Notes: generated by a model not told the origin, from the letters alone. A DNA stretch of 64,000 bases from Tetradesmus obliquus (GCA_030272155.1 CP126195.1:5439001-5503000), one strand, 5' to 3'; positions 11,724 through 22,291 are shown, numbered from the stretch's first letter. Numbers and translations are program-made.

Positions 11724-12145
11724 TAGAGTTGCTAGAAGTGACTGTGCCAGAGGGCCTGCCAGAGCAGGTGATAACTGAGGTACTGCCAGAGCCATCCAAG
11801 TACAAGCACCTAAATGCAACAGCAGACATGATCGAGTTTGAGCGGAGGGTGCGCGCAGCAGCAACTGCAGCAGACATCATTGTGGGGTCAGCGGCAGCAG
11901 GAGCAGACGAGCATGCAGCTTACAACATCCCTGAAGAAAACGACAGCAGCAGCAGCAGCAGAAGATTATTACTGCATTTAGCTGCAGGAAATGGCTCCGC
12001 TGGATTGTGCAGGCAGCAGCAGGTGTGGAAACACCTACAGCAGCGGCACGACTGGCCGGATGGCCAAGTCGTGTTTGAGAGCATGTACCATCCTTGTGAG
12101 ATGTTGAGTCCTGGATCGTGTATAGAGATGTGTGGACACGATTAG
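4736..12145 (+). CDS. Secreted sulfatase A (formylglycine-type) with long C-terminal extension
   Basis: Thirteen exons: 4736-4889, 5180-5659, 5953-6244, 6504-6593, 6739-6834, 7133-7270, 7812-7923, 8420-8575, 8817-9190, 9606-9731, 10140-10419, 10755-10919, 11402-12145, giving 1068 residues. A hydrophobic N-terminus with a leader-like core is followed by a Gln/Ser-rich linker (exon 2). The sulfatase core shows the metal-site LADDMGWDD (D239, D240), the catalytic Cys motif CAMGRAELLTGR (C287), GKWH (K338, H340), PFFVYYAPYAIHK, and TADNG (D489, N490). The family removes sulfate esters from glycans after Cys is converted to formylglycine. The usual motif is C-x-P/A-x-R; here the third position is Met. 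Exons 10-13 encode about 400 residues with aromatic beta-type segments (for example WFFHLFNIRF), a long poly-Ser run and a Cys-containing C-terminus; the role of this part is unknown. A paralog lies directly downstream. Confidence 0.85.
5890..5934 (+). repeat. (CTG)n run before sulfatase A exon 3
   Basis: About 14 CTG units followed by CCGCTGCTCTTTTTCATAG lead into the exon 3 acceptor at 5952. Many other introns of the window also carry a CTG-sense run just before the acceptor. Confidence 0.9.
7730..7783 (+). repeat. Exon-7 acceptor decoy in sulfatase A
   Basis: The sequence from CTGCAG at 7724-7729 onward copies the start of exon 7 (true start 7812) with several substitutions over roughly 50 bases, ending where a CTG run begins. 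The offset is 82 bases. The matching intron of sulfatase B carries an equivalent decoy at 15578. Confidence 0.8.
8180..8419 (+). repeat. Two exact-period 120-bp decoys of sulfatase A exon 8
   Basis: Copies of the exon 8 start, preceded by intron sequence containing AACATGTTACATA, begin at 8180, 8300 and, as the true exon, 8420, so the period is exactly 120 bases. Each copy spans the intron 3' end plus the first 60-80 exon bases. The first copy has lost the acceptor AG context (CCAAG instead of CCAGG). The second retains CCAG at the boundary and could still be recognised by the spliceosome. Confidence 0.9.
9191..9280 (+). repeat. Pentanucleotide TTATG/ATTAC repeats in sulfatase A intron 9
   Basis: Runs of GTTATGTTATG and, about 40 bases later, ATTACATTACATTACATTAC occur just after the exon 9 donor. 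Similar TGTTATG words recur in intron 5 of both sulfatase genes (about 6860-6890 and 14833-14860). Confidence 0.8.
9732..9904 (+). repeat. Donor-side decoy array after sulfatase A exon 10
   Basis: The end of exon 10 with its donor (GGTCTTCAG followed by GTGAGC) is repeated after the true donor at 9732, with further donors at 9819 and 9905 (spacing 87 and 86 bases). The third copy still carries about 40 bases recognisable as the exon's last codons. The corresponding intron in sulfatase B has the same array. Confidence 0.9.
11654..11722 (+). repeat. (AGC)n coding microsatellite in sulfatase A
   Basis: About 23 consecutive AGC codons give a poly-Ser run inside exon 13, shortly after a GCT-encoded poly-Ala run. 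Sulfatase B has no long run at the aligned position, so the tract is variable between paralogs. Confidence 0.95.
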
Positions 12146-12684
12146 CGGATACGACAGTGTATGAGTGTGTTGGTGGCACGGGATCTGTTGGCATGGATTG
12201 CCACTGCTGGCTGCCCCAGCAGCAGTACTTGTACTGCCTTTGGGTGACCTTCTATGCGCTCCCAGGATTGGTGAATATTTCAGTGTATTGTCATATAACA
12301 CGCAGAATGTAAGCGGCATTTCTGCCGAAGAATAGGAACGCCGAAGGAGCTGTGCAAAATGGAGCTGTGCTCGACATGTGAAAAGTGAAGTGCGGAAGAG
12401 AGTGAGCAGGTATCCGAGTGACAGCCAGGAGCGCGGTCCCAGCCCATTAACAAAAAAACCCAGGATTGGTTATCAAAGCGAAGAGATTGTTGAAATAAGC
12501 AGCAGCGAGTTTTGTTCTCAACCAACTTATAACCGACATTCAATTGCTTGCCCTCAGAGTACGCTCTAGGAGCCCAAAACTCGATCGCTTCATCAAACGT
12601 CCTATTTTTTGACTGTTTACATTGATACATCTGCGGACAGAGGACACGGCCTGCAACCTAGTAACAAGTGACAGCAGCAGACAG
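12146..12684. other. Spacer between the two tandem sulfatase genes
   Basis: About 540 bases contain the 3' UTR of sulfatase A and the promoter and 5' UTR of sulfatase B. No gene is visible. Both genes run in the same direction, consistent with tandem duplication. Confidence 0.6.
12308..12312 (+). terminator. Candidate polyadenylation word of sulfatase A
   Basis: TGTAA lies about 160 bases after the stop of sulfatase A. TGTAA is the common chlorophyte polyadenylation word; assignment here rests on distance and strand only. Confidence 0.4.
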
Positions 12685-12998
12685 ATGCGTCTTCAAAAGC
12701 ACCTAGCACTGTATGCCTCATGCCTGCTGCTTTGCGTTCTCACTGCAGGTAGGTTCAGCTTGTTTCAACTAGCTGAAACCCAGCAGGATCCTGCGAACAC
12801 CTGGCACAAGCTGCATTGCGTCATGACTGCATGCTGGTGTGTTTCTGAGCACAATACAGCACAGGACAACACAGGACAGTACTTCTGCGGTCTATGCATG
12901 TTGGTACATGGCGATAGGCCTGTGGTTGGAGTCACAGCATGCAAGTCTGCCATGCTTCGCCTTGCTCATCTTGCCAGTCCAACCAGCCGCACTAACAG

Positions 12999-13051
<53 letters not shown>

Positions 13052-13213
13052 GCGCTTGTGTCGTTGTCTGTGGCAGACAAACTGCAGCCTTCAGAAGTCA
13101 CTCCATTACATTTGTTTTATTGTTGTTAACTTTGTTTCGTGCAGGTGCTGCAGCTGCCAACAAGCCAGGCAGCAGCAGAGCAGCTGAGCGCAGCAATGCA
13201 GGCAACAGGCAGG

Positions 13214-13247
<34 letters not shown>

Positions 13248-16200
13248 TGTACAAGTGACAAAGGCTCCTGTGCAAAGCCAAAATGCAGCACGGCAGCAGC
13301 AGCAGCAGCAGCAGCAGCAGGAACAGCTGCAGGAGACGCTGCGGTCACTAGGTTATGCTGATGGCTGCACACCACCAAGTGAGCATGTGCTCGAGCTGGT
13401 CACCGCACATCATCATCATCATCATGTTACCAGTTAAGCCATAGCAACATCACTGGTCACTGCACATGTGTGCATGTCACTGTGCATGTGCCGTACTACT
13501 TGCGCGGCAGCAAGATTAAGCCTGGCGCATTCCGCAGGCCTTGAATCATCATCATCATCATCATCAGTCGCAGCAGCAGCACCCATGACATGCAACAGCA
13601 CACAAACATTGCTGTGCGGTTGACTCATACATAGAAGCACAGACGACAACCTATGATGGCAATTTGAATGCAGCTGTGCACCATCACACATCAATGTTGC
13701 AGGGCTGCCAACGTGGCCGGTTACATCTCCCAAGGTGCCGCCGCTGCCAGCTGGCAGGCGCCCCAACTTTGTAGTAATCCTGGCCGATGACATGGGCTGG
13801 GATGACATCGGGTTACACCACCCGCGCGGACCTGACGGCGTCACCTCAGCAGGAGCACAGACGCCCAACATTGACAAGTTGATAAAGGGTGGTATGTCAT
13901 TCACCAACTTCTACGCCACGCCGCTGTGTGCAATGGGAAGGGCGGAGCTGCTCACCGGGCGGGACTTCCCACGCACTGGCAACCTGTATAACACGTAAGC
14001 GTTTGCTGCGGTACTGGTAGTGAGGAGTAGTGTTACTGACAGATTGCACTGGATGACGCGTGGCAGTGTGGCTGCAGGTAACTTGGCATCACAGCATTGT
14101 CTGAAGAAGCTGCGGAGGCAGCAGCAGCACCAATAGTGCCATTCCAGCACAGCAGTTGCGTTTCCTTTTGAGAGGTTCTGAGCAGCAATCTCATGCTGCT
14201 GCCAATGCTGCTGCTGCTGCTGCTGCCAGGCGCGGCTACGACGCGTTCCACCTGGGCGAGGCCACTGCGGGCGACGTGATGCAGCAGGCGGGATACGTCA
14301 CAGCACACTACGGCAAGTGGTGAGCACTACTGCTGCTGCTGCCGCTGCCGTTTGCTGCAATACACCCACAATGCATGTAGACATTATCATTGAGTTCAGA
14401 TCATGCCAGCATACCGCCTTGACATGATGTCATTGCTCTGGCCGAATGCGTTTGTAACACAGCGCTCCTAGGAAGCACCTCGTTTCACGGCTGCATCGTG
14501 GTCTCCCCACCTTTTGCCTTTTGCCGCAGCAGCTGACTAAGTACTATCCATGGAGTTGACTCTGTGGTGCATGCTGCCCTGATGTGTATCCAGTGGGAGC
14601 TGTCGCATGGCACCTCTTTCAGTCCGCTGATTGTACACTTGTGATGTCGTCTTGGTGGTGACACCTGGCACAAAGTTTGATGCCTGCGTATCTTTGCCGC
14701 TGCTGCTTGCAATCAGGCACAATGGCCAGGCCTTGGGCTACGAGCCGTGGTGGCGCGGCTTCAATGAGAGCTGGCTGCCCACCGACTACATCCACCTGGA
14801 CAACCTCATGCGGTGCGTGTGGGGGTGTCGCTATGTTACATGTTATGTTATGTCATGTCATGATGTGACTGCTGCAGCCGCTTGGATGAACTCGAGCAGT
14901 GCGCCACTGGCCGCAGCGCTCTTGCTTTCGTCATACTCAAACAGCTGGCTGCTGTGTGTAGTCACAGCCCGAAGAACAGCAGGTGTGCTGTACCTCAGTG
15001 TGGTGCTGTACGGGAACTACCGTTCAAGCATTGCAACAGAATGTATGGCTTCAAGTGTGCATTAACCTTGCCTTGATGTGTTGGTTTCAGCCTAATGCTT
15101 GCCGCACTGCAAGCACTGCAGGCACAACGAGCGCTACGTGCAGACTCAGGGCATGATGAAACATCTGCTGATACAGAGTTTCCCGATCACTTTCCAGAAA
15201 ACTGTTACATAACATGTTGCACGTTTGTATAATTTGCAGGCACAACGGGCGCTACGTGCAGACGCAGGGCATGATGGAGCAGGTGCTGGTTGACAATATG
15301 GCAGGCTTCCTGCAGCAGCGTGGAGAGGACGGGAAGCCTTTCTTCGTGTACTACGCGCCCTACGCCATCCACAAAAAGTGAGGCCAGGCTGCCAGCAATG
15401 AAACGATGCTTTCAAGCAGGACGCATGCAGCCGCCCCCTTGAGCGATGAGTGCATTTGCGCTTGTGCTTGCCATATGAAGTGCAGTGAGCTGCGAGTTGC
15501 AAGGTCGCTGTAGGCGGTTTCTGCTTCCTTCACCATCAATGCCATTTGCACTGCTGCTGCTGCTGCTGCCGCTGCAGTGCCAAGCAGCCCAAGAGCAAGC
15601 CAGCTCACACTTCACCAACACTGCTGCTTACACTGCCGCCGCTGCTGCTGCTGCTGCTGCTGCTTTCATAACTGCTGCTGCTGCTGCTGCTGCCGCTGCA
15701 GCGCCAAGCAGCCCAAGAGCAAGGTCAACCCCTACTTCACCCCCGAGCCGTACCTGTCACGGGTCAAGGCGCTGCAGCCGCCCCCCGATGAGCACAACGC
15801 GCAGGTGCACATGTCCTGAGCACTGCAGAGGCAGCATTACGGCTTCTCAGCTGCAGTTGATACTTGCGCTGCATGCCTCGGATGAGCACAATGCGCAGGT
15901 GGGCGCTGCTCACATGCGGCCCCATCGCCAGCACACATACTTGATCTGAAGTGATTGACGTGGTGTGGACCACCAAGCATGCATCTGCGCAACACGTCCA
16001 GGGATACCTTCTTGCCACATCTTATCTGCCACAGCTCCACATCTTTAGCACCAAGCCATGGTCTGGGTGCTGCATTGCTAACTGACCCCCTATGTTTCCC
16101 AACATACCTTGCCACGTATGATGCTGCAACAAATGCCTGCGTCAGGTGTGGGCGATGCCGCTGTACATTTGATGACGTGCTGAGGCAGCTGTTTGACGGT

Positions 16201-19200
16201 GCTGCTGCTGCTGCTGCTGCTGTTTGTGCCGCCACATACGTCACCAGGTGTGGGCGATGCTGCTGTACATTGATGACGTGCTGGGGCGGCTGTTTGAGGC
16301 TGTGGCCGCCAGCGGGCTGGCCGACAGCACCTACATACTGCTCACGGCAGACAACGGGCCCGCCCTGCCGAGGGAGTTCATCAGCAATGAGGCTTTGAGG
16401 CTGGTGAGCTGGTGCTGCTGTGTGTGATATGCTGTGCTGTGTTATGCTCAGCAATGAGGGTATGCGGCTGATCAGCTGGCTGCTGTGCTGTGCTGTGCTG
16501 TGCTGCTCTGCGCCGTGCTTTGCTTGCCAATGAGGCTGGTGAGCTCGCTGCTGCAAGTTGTGCTGTGCTATGCTGTGCTGTGCTGACTGTGGATGTGAAG
16601 CAACACATGCATGCATGCAGATAGAAGCGATCCACATGGCCAAGGTTGCTGTGTATGCTTGCATATCCCCTTGATTGCATGCTGGGTCAGATGGGTCAAA
16701 CACGCTGCTCAGCAATGAGGCTTTGAGGCTGGTGATCTGGCTGCTGTGTGCTGTACTCTGTGCCATTGACTGTGGATGTGAAGCTGATGTATCCATGCAT
16801 GCAGACAGCTAGCAGTGGTTTTGGAAAAGCCAATCTGTGATGCAGGGCCCCTGTGTATGCGCGTGCATCTCCCTGATTACATGCTTTGCCGAACATGGTG
16901 TGCTGTTGCTTGCCGCAAGTGAGAGGCACATGCAGCTGCGTGCCTTATCAATACCATGCATGCTTGCCTTACGCAATGATGCTGCTGGTTGTTCTTGGTG
17001 CTGCTGTTGTACGCAGACGCGCATGCCAAGCGGCATGATAGGTGACAAAAACATCTTCAACGAAAACCTCGGCAGCAGCGGCACGGAGGGCGCGCTGCGC
17101 AACCACCTGGCCATAAGCGGCCCTGGCGTCCCGTCAGGCGCAGTGGACGACACCCTACTGTCCCTGGCTGATGTCCTGCCCACGATAGCCGAGCTGGGCA
17201 ATGCAACAGACACACGCCACATGCCTTGGTCTGGCGTGAGCTTTGCCAATCTGCTGAAGCCGGGAGGCAAGGCGTCAAAGGAGCAGCAGGAGAGGTTTAT
17301 GTTTACGCTTGTCACCTCGGGTGACAAGCGGCAGTGCCCACATCTGGTGCAGATGATGAGGGAGATGCTGCCTGATGTGGGCCCTAACAGGTTGGTGGCC
17401 AGTTACATAGTCTTGTTTATGATCTTACATAGGCTCATAACTTTGAGCTGCTCATGCATAGCCTCGGGAAGATGATGAGGGAGATGCTGCCTGATGTGGG
17501 CCCCAAAACAACAGGTAGGTGGCCATATGAACATCGATGACTGTTTCAAGGCCCGTAGCTTTGAGTTGCTGCATGCATAGTTGTATGCCAAGCAGATGAG
17601 CTGTAGCTGCTGTGGGGAGCATCTGATGCATCCGCACTGTGCCAATGATACATAACCTGTGTCGGTAAAGTCCAGGCGTATGTATGTGATATCTGCTGAT
17701 CAGAAGCTACTGCTGCTGCTACTGCTGCCGCTTCTGTTATCACAGGGAGGTGCTGAGGCCTCAGGCCATGCTGGCCTACACCAACAAAACTGGTGGCAAC
17801 AACCTCAAAGATTGCGTTGTGGGCAGGTGGAAGGAGTACAAGTGGTACGGCTGCAGCGGCAGAGTCTTCAGGTGAGCAACTACTTATGCAGGTGTCTAGG
17901 GCTGCTTGTGCTTGTAAGGGATTGCAAAAGGGCCTGGCTGCAGCGGCAGAGTCTTCAGGTGAGCAACTACTTAGGCAGAGGAGTGCCTAGTGCTTCTTGG
18001 GCTTGTCAGGGATTGCAACAGGGCCTGGTTGCTGATAGGGTCTTCAGGTGAGCGAGTTGCGTGGCAGGTGTGCTGCAGCACCAAGTGTACAGCCTTCATG
18101 GCAGTACAATTAAAGTGTACAGCCTTCATGGCAGTACAGTTGAAGTGTACAGCCTTCATGACAGTACAATTGGTAAACACAACAGGCAATACAAATCAAG
18201 TGGCCTCGTGTCGCCTTCTGATGTCTTTACAGGCGTGCTTGCATGCAACGTAGGCTGGACACAACGTCTTCTGATCAGTTGTGCGTCTGTTTCCGCAGGT
18301 TCGCCAACGGCTCCCACATCGAGCTGCCCTGCAACGAGGTCACGGGCGCACAGCAGCGCACCATTGCCGCCGCCTTCGACAAGCAAGCACGGCAGTGGTG
18401 GGCCTCAGTGGTGGCGGAGCCACATTCGTTTACGAAGCAAACCTTCCAGTTGGGTTTAGGGGGCTGGAGGGCAAGCAATGTGGAGGCCTCTGGTGCTTTC
18501 GAGATCAGCAGGGGCAAGGTGCTCATCACAAAACCGGCAAATTTCACGGCAGTGGGCGGCAACATCTGCATCAAGGTCAACGTGAGTTTGAATTTAGGTT
18601 TTTTTGAGACTGATTATCAACAAGACTATAAGCAGTGCGTGCGATTGCAGGCTAGTGTGACAGCACGCGTACGCTTGATTTGAGCCGGCGCCGTAGTGTT
18701 TGCCAGGCGGGGGTCGGCGTGGTTTCCTGCGTCAAGGCACCTGCATGCTGTTGGTCTGGGTTGAGAATACACATGTGTCACCCTGTCTGCTGTTGTTTTC
18801 TGCAGCTTGTCACACCCGGCAGGTACCTGGTGGCAGCCATGTACAAGTCTGCTAGGCGCTAACCCCAAGTGCGGATCTCCATGCTTGATGGGTAGCATAG
18901 TAATGATGAAACCATCTGCACAGAACGCATGCTGTTGGTCTTGGTTGCGAACACACATGTGTCAGCCTGTCTGCTGATTTTCCCTGCAGGTTGTCACACC
19001 CGGCAGGTACCTGGTGGCAGCCATGTACAAGTCTGCCTTCATCAGGGGCCTGGAGGCTGACTTTTCTATGACTGTGGGCAGCCACAGCCAGATGCAGAGC
19101 AGCGCAGCAGCGAAGAAGAGCGCTACCCTGCCAGCACTGCGCAGTGAGGAGGTGAGGCGGCGCTGATCATGACATTGTGTGCCTGTTCATACTTTTTAGC

Positions 19201-20546
19201 AGGCATTGAATGGTACTTGACAGCCTGACCATTGGCAGCCACAGCCTGACGCAGAGCAGCGCAGCAGCGAAGAAGACTGCCATCCTGCCAGCACTGCGGA
19301 GCGAGGAGGTGAGGTGGCACCAACTATGACGTAGTGTGTGCTGTTCATGCAGCACAGGCGCTTTGCAGGCGCAGGGAGACGGTGCCTGCTAAAGTTATTA
19401 TTTTTAGTGCGGCGCAGTTTAACCTAATATAGCAGATGAAGATGGTATACAGCAGATGGGGATGGTATATAGCAGAGTGTTTATAACAGATGAAGAGCAG
19501 TGCAGCAGTAACAAGGTGTGCCACCCTGGCAGCACTGCACATTGAGGAGGTGAGGCCGTGCATATCAAGCAGTGCAGCTGCATGACTTGACTCAACATAG
19601 ACATGCAAAATTGCTTAGACAGCCAGATGCTGCACCAACGGTGTCCTGCAACGCATTATTCATAACACAACGCTATAATGAGAGCGCAGCAACACAGCTG
19701 CTCAAGCAGTGCTCGCATGCGCAGCTCCGAGGAACAGGAGCCGCCTCGATACAGCACTCGTGCGCACAGCGTGCATGCGTGTTTACATGCCTCACCACTC
19801 TGCCTGCTGCTCTGCGTATAATTTGATTGCCTTCCATCCAACAGGACCGCAAGCGCAGCTATGTGCTTGGCTACCTTGACTTGCCACGCTCTGGCAGCAG
19901 CGGCAGCAGCAGCAGCACGGAGGTTTGCTTCAAGCTTGAGCGGCTGCGCAACACCACTGCTGCTGCAGCCACACAGGGCATTTCAACCCTCAGCACGCCA
20001 CCTGCTGGCTGGTACTTCTACCTGGCCAATCTGCGCTTTGTCCTGCAAGAGGGAAATGCCAGCAGATCAAGCCTAGATCTAGGGGAAGATCTGGGTGCAG
20101 ATGAAGAAGGCGTGTTTGGATCTGAAGATGCTTTTGAGGACTTTGAAGATGGTGCTAGTAACCAAGAGCTTGCAGCCATACGAGTTGCTATTCCTGCTGG
20201 TGTGCCGGTTGAGGCAGCAGCAGCAGCAAGGATGCAGCAGCTGCAGCCTGCGCGATACAAGCACTTGGCAGCTAGCAAAGACATGCTTGACCTGGAGCGG
20301 CACATGCGGAAGGCTGCCGTGTCAGCAAGAAGCACGGGTACTGCTGGTTTGCTGACTGTTGGTGACGGGAAACTGGAAGCTGGGTTTGGCAGCAGCAGCA
20401 GCAGCAGCAGCAGTGTAGAGCGTGTGTGGAAGCAGCTGCAGCAGCGGCACGAGTGGCCGGATGGCCAGGTTGTGTTTGAGAGCTTGTACAGCACTTGCAA
20501 CATGGAGGATATGGAGGAGTGCGCTGAGATGTGCAACAAAGTGTAA
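12685..20546 (+). CDS. Secreted sulfatase B, tandem paralog of sulfatase A
   Basis: Thirteen exons: 12685-12748, 13145-13378, 13703-13994, 14230-14319, 14717-14812, 15240-15377, 15702-15804, 16248-16403, 17017-17390, 17746-17871, 18299-18581, 18990-19151, 19845-20546, giving 939 residues. Exons 3-6 and 8-10 have exactly the same lengths as in sulfatase A and all phases agree. The ATG at 12685 opens a clear signal peptide (LALYASCLLLCVLTAG). Core motifs repeat those of A: LADDMGWDD (D127, D128), CAMGRAELLTGR (C175), GKWH (K226, H228), TADNG (D374, N375). The low-complexity linker of exon 2 is much shorter than in A. The exon 7 donor is a weaker GTGCAC. The C-terminal region is conserved with A, including the Trp-rich segment and a Cys-containing end, but has an acidic insert after RFVLQEGN in place of the poly-Ser tract. 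Predicted role: extracellular or wall glycan desulfation. Confidence 0.86.
13000..13050 (+). repeat. (GCA)n run in sulfatase B intron 1
   Basis: About 16 GCA/CAG units lie in intron 1 between the signal-peptide exon and exon 2. Read through in frame this would look like a poly-Ser segment, but the phase-1 junction 12748/13145 skips it, matching the sulfatase A structure. Confidence 0.8.
15122..15164 (+). repeat. Exon-6 acceptor decoy in sulfatase B
   Basis: The start of exon 6 (true start 15240) is copied at 15122 with its CTGCAG acceptor, 118 bases upstream, and diverges after about 40 bases. Confidence 0.85.
15578..15625 (+). repeat. Exon-7 acceptor decoy in sulfatase B
   Basis: GCTGCAG followed by a near copy of the exon 7 start lies 124 bases before the true start at 15702. 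Both are preceded by CTG/CCG runs. The homologous intron in sulfatase A also has a decoy. Confidence 0.85.
15881..15898 (+). repeat. Exon-7 donor decoy in sulfatase B
   Basis: GATGAGCACAATGCGCAG at 15881-15898, followed by GTGGGC, repeats the end of exon 7 (15787-15804, followed by GTGCAC), 94 bases downstream. Confidence 0.8.
16146..16200 (+). repeat. Exon-8 acceptor decoy in sulfatase B
   Basis: A copy of the exon 8 start with acceptor TCAG begins 102 bases before the true start at 16248. It contains an inserted base that breaks the frame. Sulfatase A carries two such copies in the same intron. Confidence 0.85.
16449..16735 (+). repeat. Exon-8 donor decoys in sulfatase B
   Basis: Variants of the exon 8 end (AGCAATGAGGCTTTGAGGCT) recur at about 16449, 16528 and 16712, some with a following GGTGAGC or GGTGATC. 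They lie among TGCTGTGC-rich repeats. Confidence 0.75.
17472..17515 (+). repeat. Exon-9 donor decoy in sulfatase B
   Basis: The last 40 or so bases of exon 9 (GATGATGAGGGAGATGCTGC and onward) are repeated at 17472-17515, followed by a better donor (GTAGGT) than the true one (GTTGGT at 17391). Using the decoy donor instead would change the frame and append intron sequence, so I keep 17390 as the exon end. Confidence 0.8.
17872..18047 (+). repeat. Donor-side decoy array after sulfatase B exon 10
   Basis: Donors follow repeated GTCTTCAG words at 17872 (true), 17959 and 18048, spaced 87 and 89 bases. The unit also contains GCAACTACTTA and GGGATTGCAA words shared with the array in sulfatase A. 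Confidence 0.9.
18083..18172 (+). repeat. 30-bp tandem repeat, three copies, in sulfatase B intron 10
   Basis: AAGTGTACAGCCTTCATGGC and its next ten bases occur at 18083, 18113 and 18143. A single related copy (ATGTACAGCCTGCATGGCAG) sits in the same intron of sulfatase A near 9940. Confidence 0.9.
18806..18862 (+). repeat. Exon-12 acceptor decoy in sulfatase B
   Basis: A nearly perfect copy of the first 50 bases of exon 12 (true start 18990) with CTGCAG acceptor begins at 18806. It then reaches an in-frame stop (GCTAGGCGCTAA), so splicing to it would truncate the protein. Confidence 0.85.
19229..19549 (+). repeat. Exon-12 donor decoys in sulfatase B
   Basis: The end of exon 12 (true end 19151) is copied with its GAGGAG/GTGAGG donor at about 19229-19308 and, more decayed, 19488-19549. 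Confidence 0.85.
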
Positions 20547-20607
20547 GGGCGGCTCAAATGGCTGTTTGCAAGGGTTGTCATTCATGGATCGGGCTGTGTC
20601 TTTTGCT

Positions 20608-20612
20608 TGTAA
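20608..20612 (+). terminator. Candidate polyadenylation word of sulfatase B
   Basis: TGTAA lies about 60 bases after the stop of sulfatase B. Assigned by word and distance only. Confidence 0.4.
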
Positions 20613-20983
20613 CGATTGCGTATGCTGGTCTTGAAGTCCTGGCGCAGCGCTGATTCGGCCTGCGCTGATATGCCGAGACCCATGGTCATGCAGGCGATGC
20701 AAAAGTTTGTGAGGCTGCCAAACATACGCATTCTACTGCCGCCATCTGCATACATTGGCCGTTATGTTGTCGGCAGCCCTGTGGACAGTGTGACATGTCT
20801 ACACAGGGGAGCATGTGTACAATGTTCGTCATGGCCTGAGTCACACTCTCTGTAAGACGCTCGCCCTGTTGAGCAGTGAGCCGATAGTTGAATGCCAGAG
20901 ACATTGTCTAAAGTACCAATGAAGATAGCTGGCAACATAAACGGGCGATAGCTGGTGGAGCTTTGGCGCGCTGCTCCGCCATC

Positions 20984-21896
20984 ATGGCTCAGTGTCGGTG
21001 CAGCGCACGCAGCTTACAATGGTTTTTAGCAATCCTTGCGCTGTCATACACCGTGACTGATGCGGAGGAGTCTTGCCCTCAGGGCATCAGCTACCGAGCA
21101 GAAAAGGACCGCGCTCTGTTGTTCGGAGGTGTCTACAGCGCGTGTGCTAGCGGGTGCCAGCCACGCAACGATGAGTGGTGAGTTGGATATAGAACATATG
21201 CTGCTACGGGCGATAGCTGCTCTGCTGCTCCAGTCGGCTGCTGCTGTACTGCTGCTGCATGATCAGCTGGCTGCTTCTGCATGGGCTACATCATGTCAAT
21301 TACAGCCACCAGCGAGCTGCGATACACTGAAATTCCGAGATTTCACAGCATTCACATAGCTGATGCTGAGCAATTACACCCAGCAAACGAACGTTGACGT
21401 CTGGTGGGCGTGGCATGCACTGAACAAACCCGCTTGATCACTGCAGCCAGCAGTGTGCTTCAACAGACATATCGGAGGGCCACTTTCCTCCCAATGACCA
21501 CATACACACATATTTCATGCGTTTCATGCAACTCAGGAGTCAGGGGTGCAACCCTTCTTCCCAGCCAAACCCATTCAGGGGCTATGCAGTGTGCCACCCG
21601 TCGCAGACAGCAGCAGTGGAGCAGGGCCTGTCTAAGCTGCCTGCATTCGCAGACATGCAGGACTTCTCGCCGTGCCAGCTGTACTCATACCTGCAGGGTA
21701 GGACGCTGTGGGTGATGGGGTGAGTCCAGCTGCTGTGCGTGGTAGAAGCAGCAGCAGCAGCAGCAGCAGCATGCAAACATCACGAAGGAGCAGCAAGCAG
21801 AGCTATATGCAGATTTGTTGTTGTCAAGTAATAGACTGCTTAGGGCCCTCCTTGCAGCATTGTTTCAGTGGGTGGTTGATGTCTGACACAGCGATG

Positions 21897-21945
<49 letters not shown>

Positions 21946-22291
21946 CCGTAGGGACTCCCTGATGCGCAACTACTACTACGCCCTGCGCTGCTTCATGCTT
22001 GACTTCTGGGACCATGCCAAGGGCGAGTGCGCGCCCAGCAGCAACGAACGCATCCTGAAGTCAATCTACAAATCAGCGGATACCAACATAACCAGCAGCA
22101 TGGGTAGCCGGGCCATTACTGATGTGCCGCGCTGCGTGCACCTGATCGGCGGTGGACGCATCTGCTGGGTGCAGAGCGTGAGGGGAGAGGAGTTTGCCAC
22201 ACCAAACCCACAGGTCAGCAGTTTGTATGTGTCATGGGCAGCCGCGACTGCCTAGCTTTACCAGTTTCAAGAGCTGCATGCAGCTGCGGGC

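Noticed and set aside
12622-12684. Upstream extension of sulfatase B
   Set aside because: The open frame continues upstream only from a non-ATG codon; the ATG at 12685 starts a clean signal peptide.
15837-16796. Minus-strand frame of 319 codons across sulfatase B introns 7 and 8
   Set aside because: It crosses exon 8 and the decoys in antisense; HSTAQHS-type peptide derives from TGCTGTGC repeats.
20547-20983. Third sulfatase fragment
   Set aside because: No sulfatase motif is present between the second sulfatase and the TBL-like gene.
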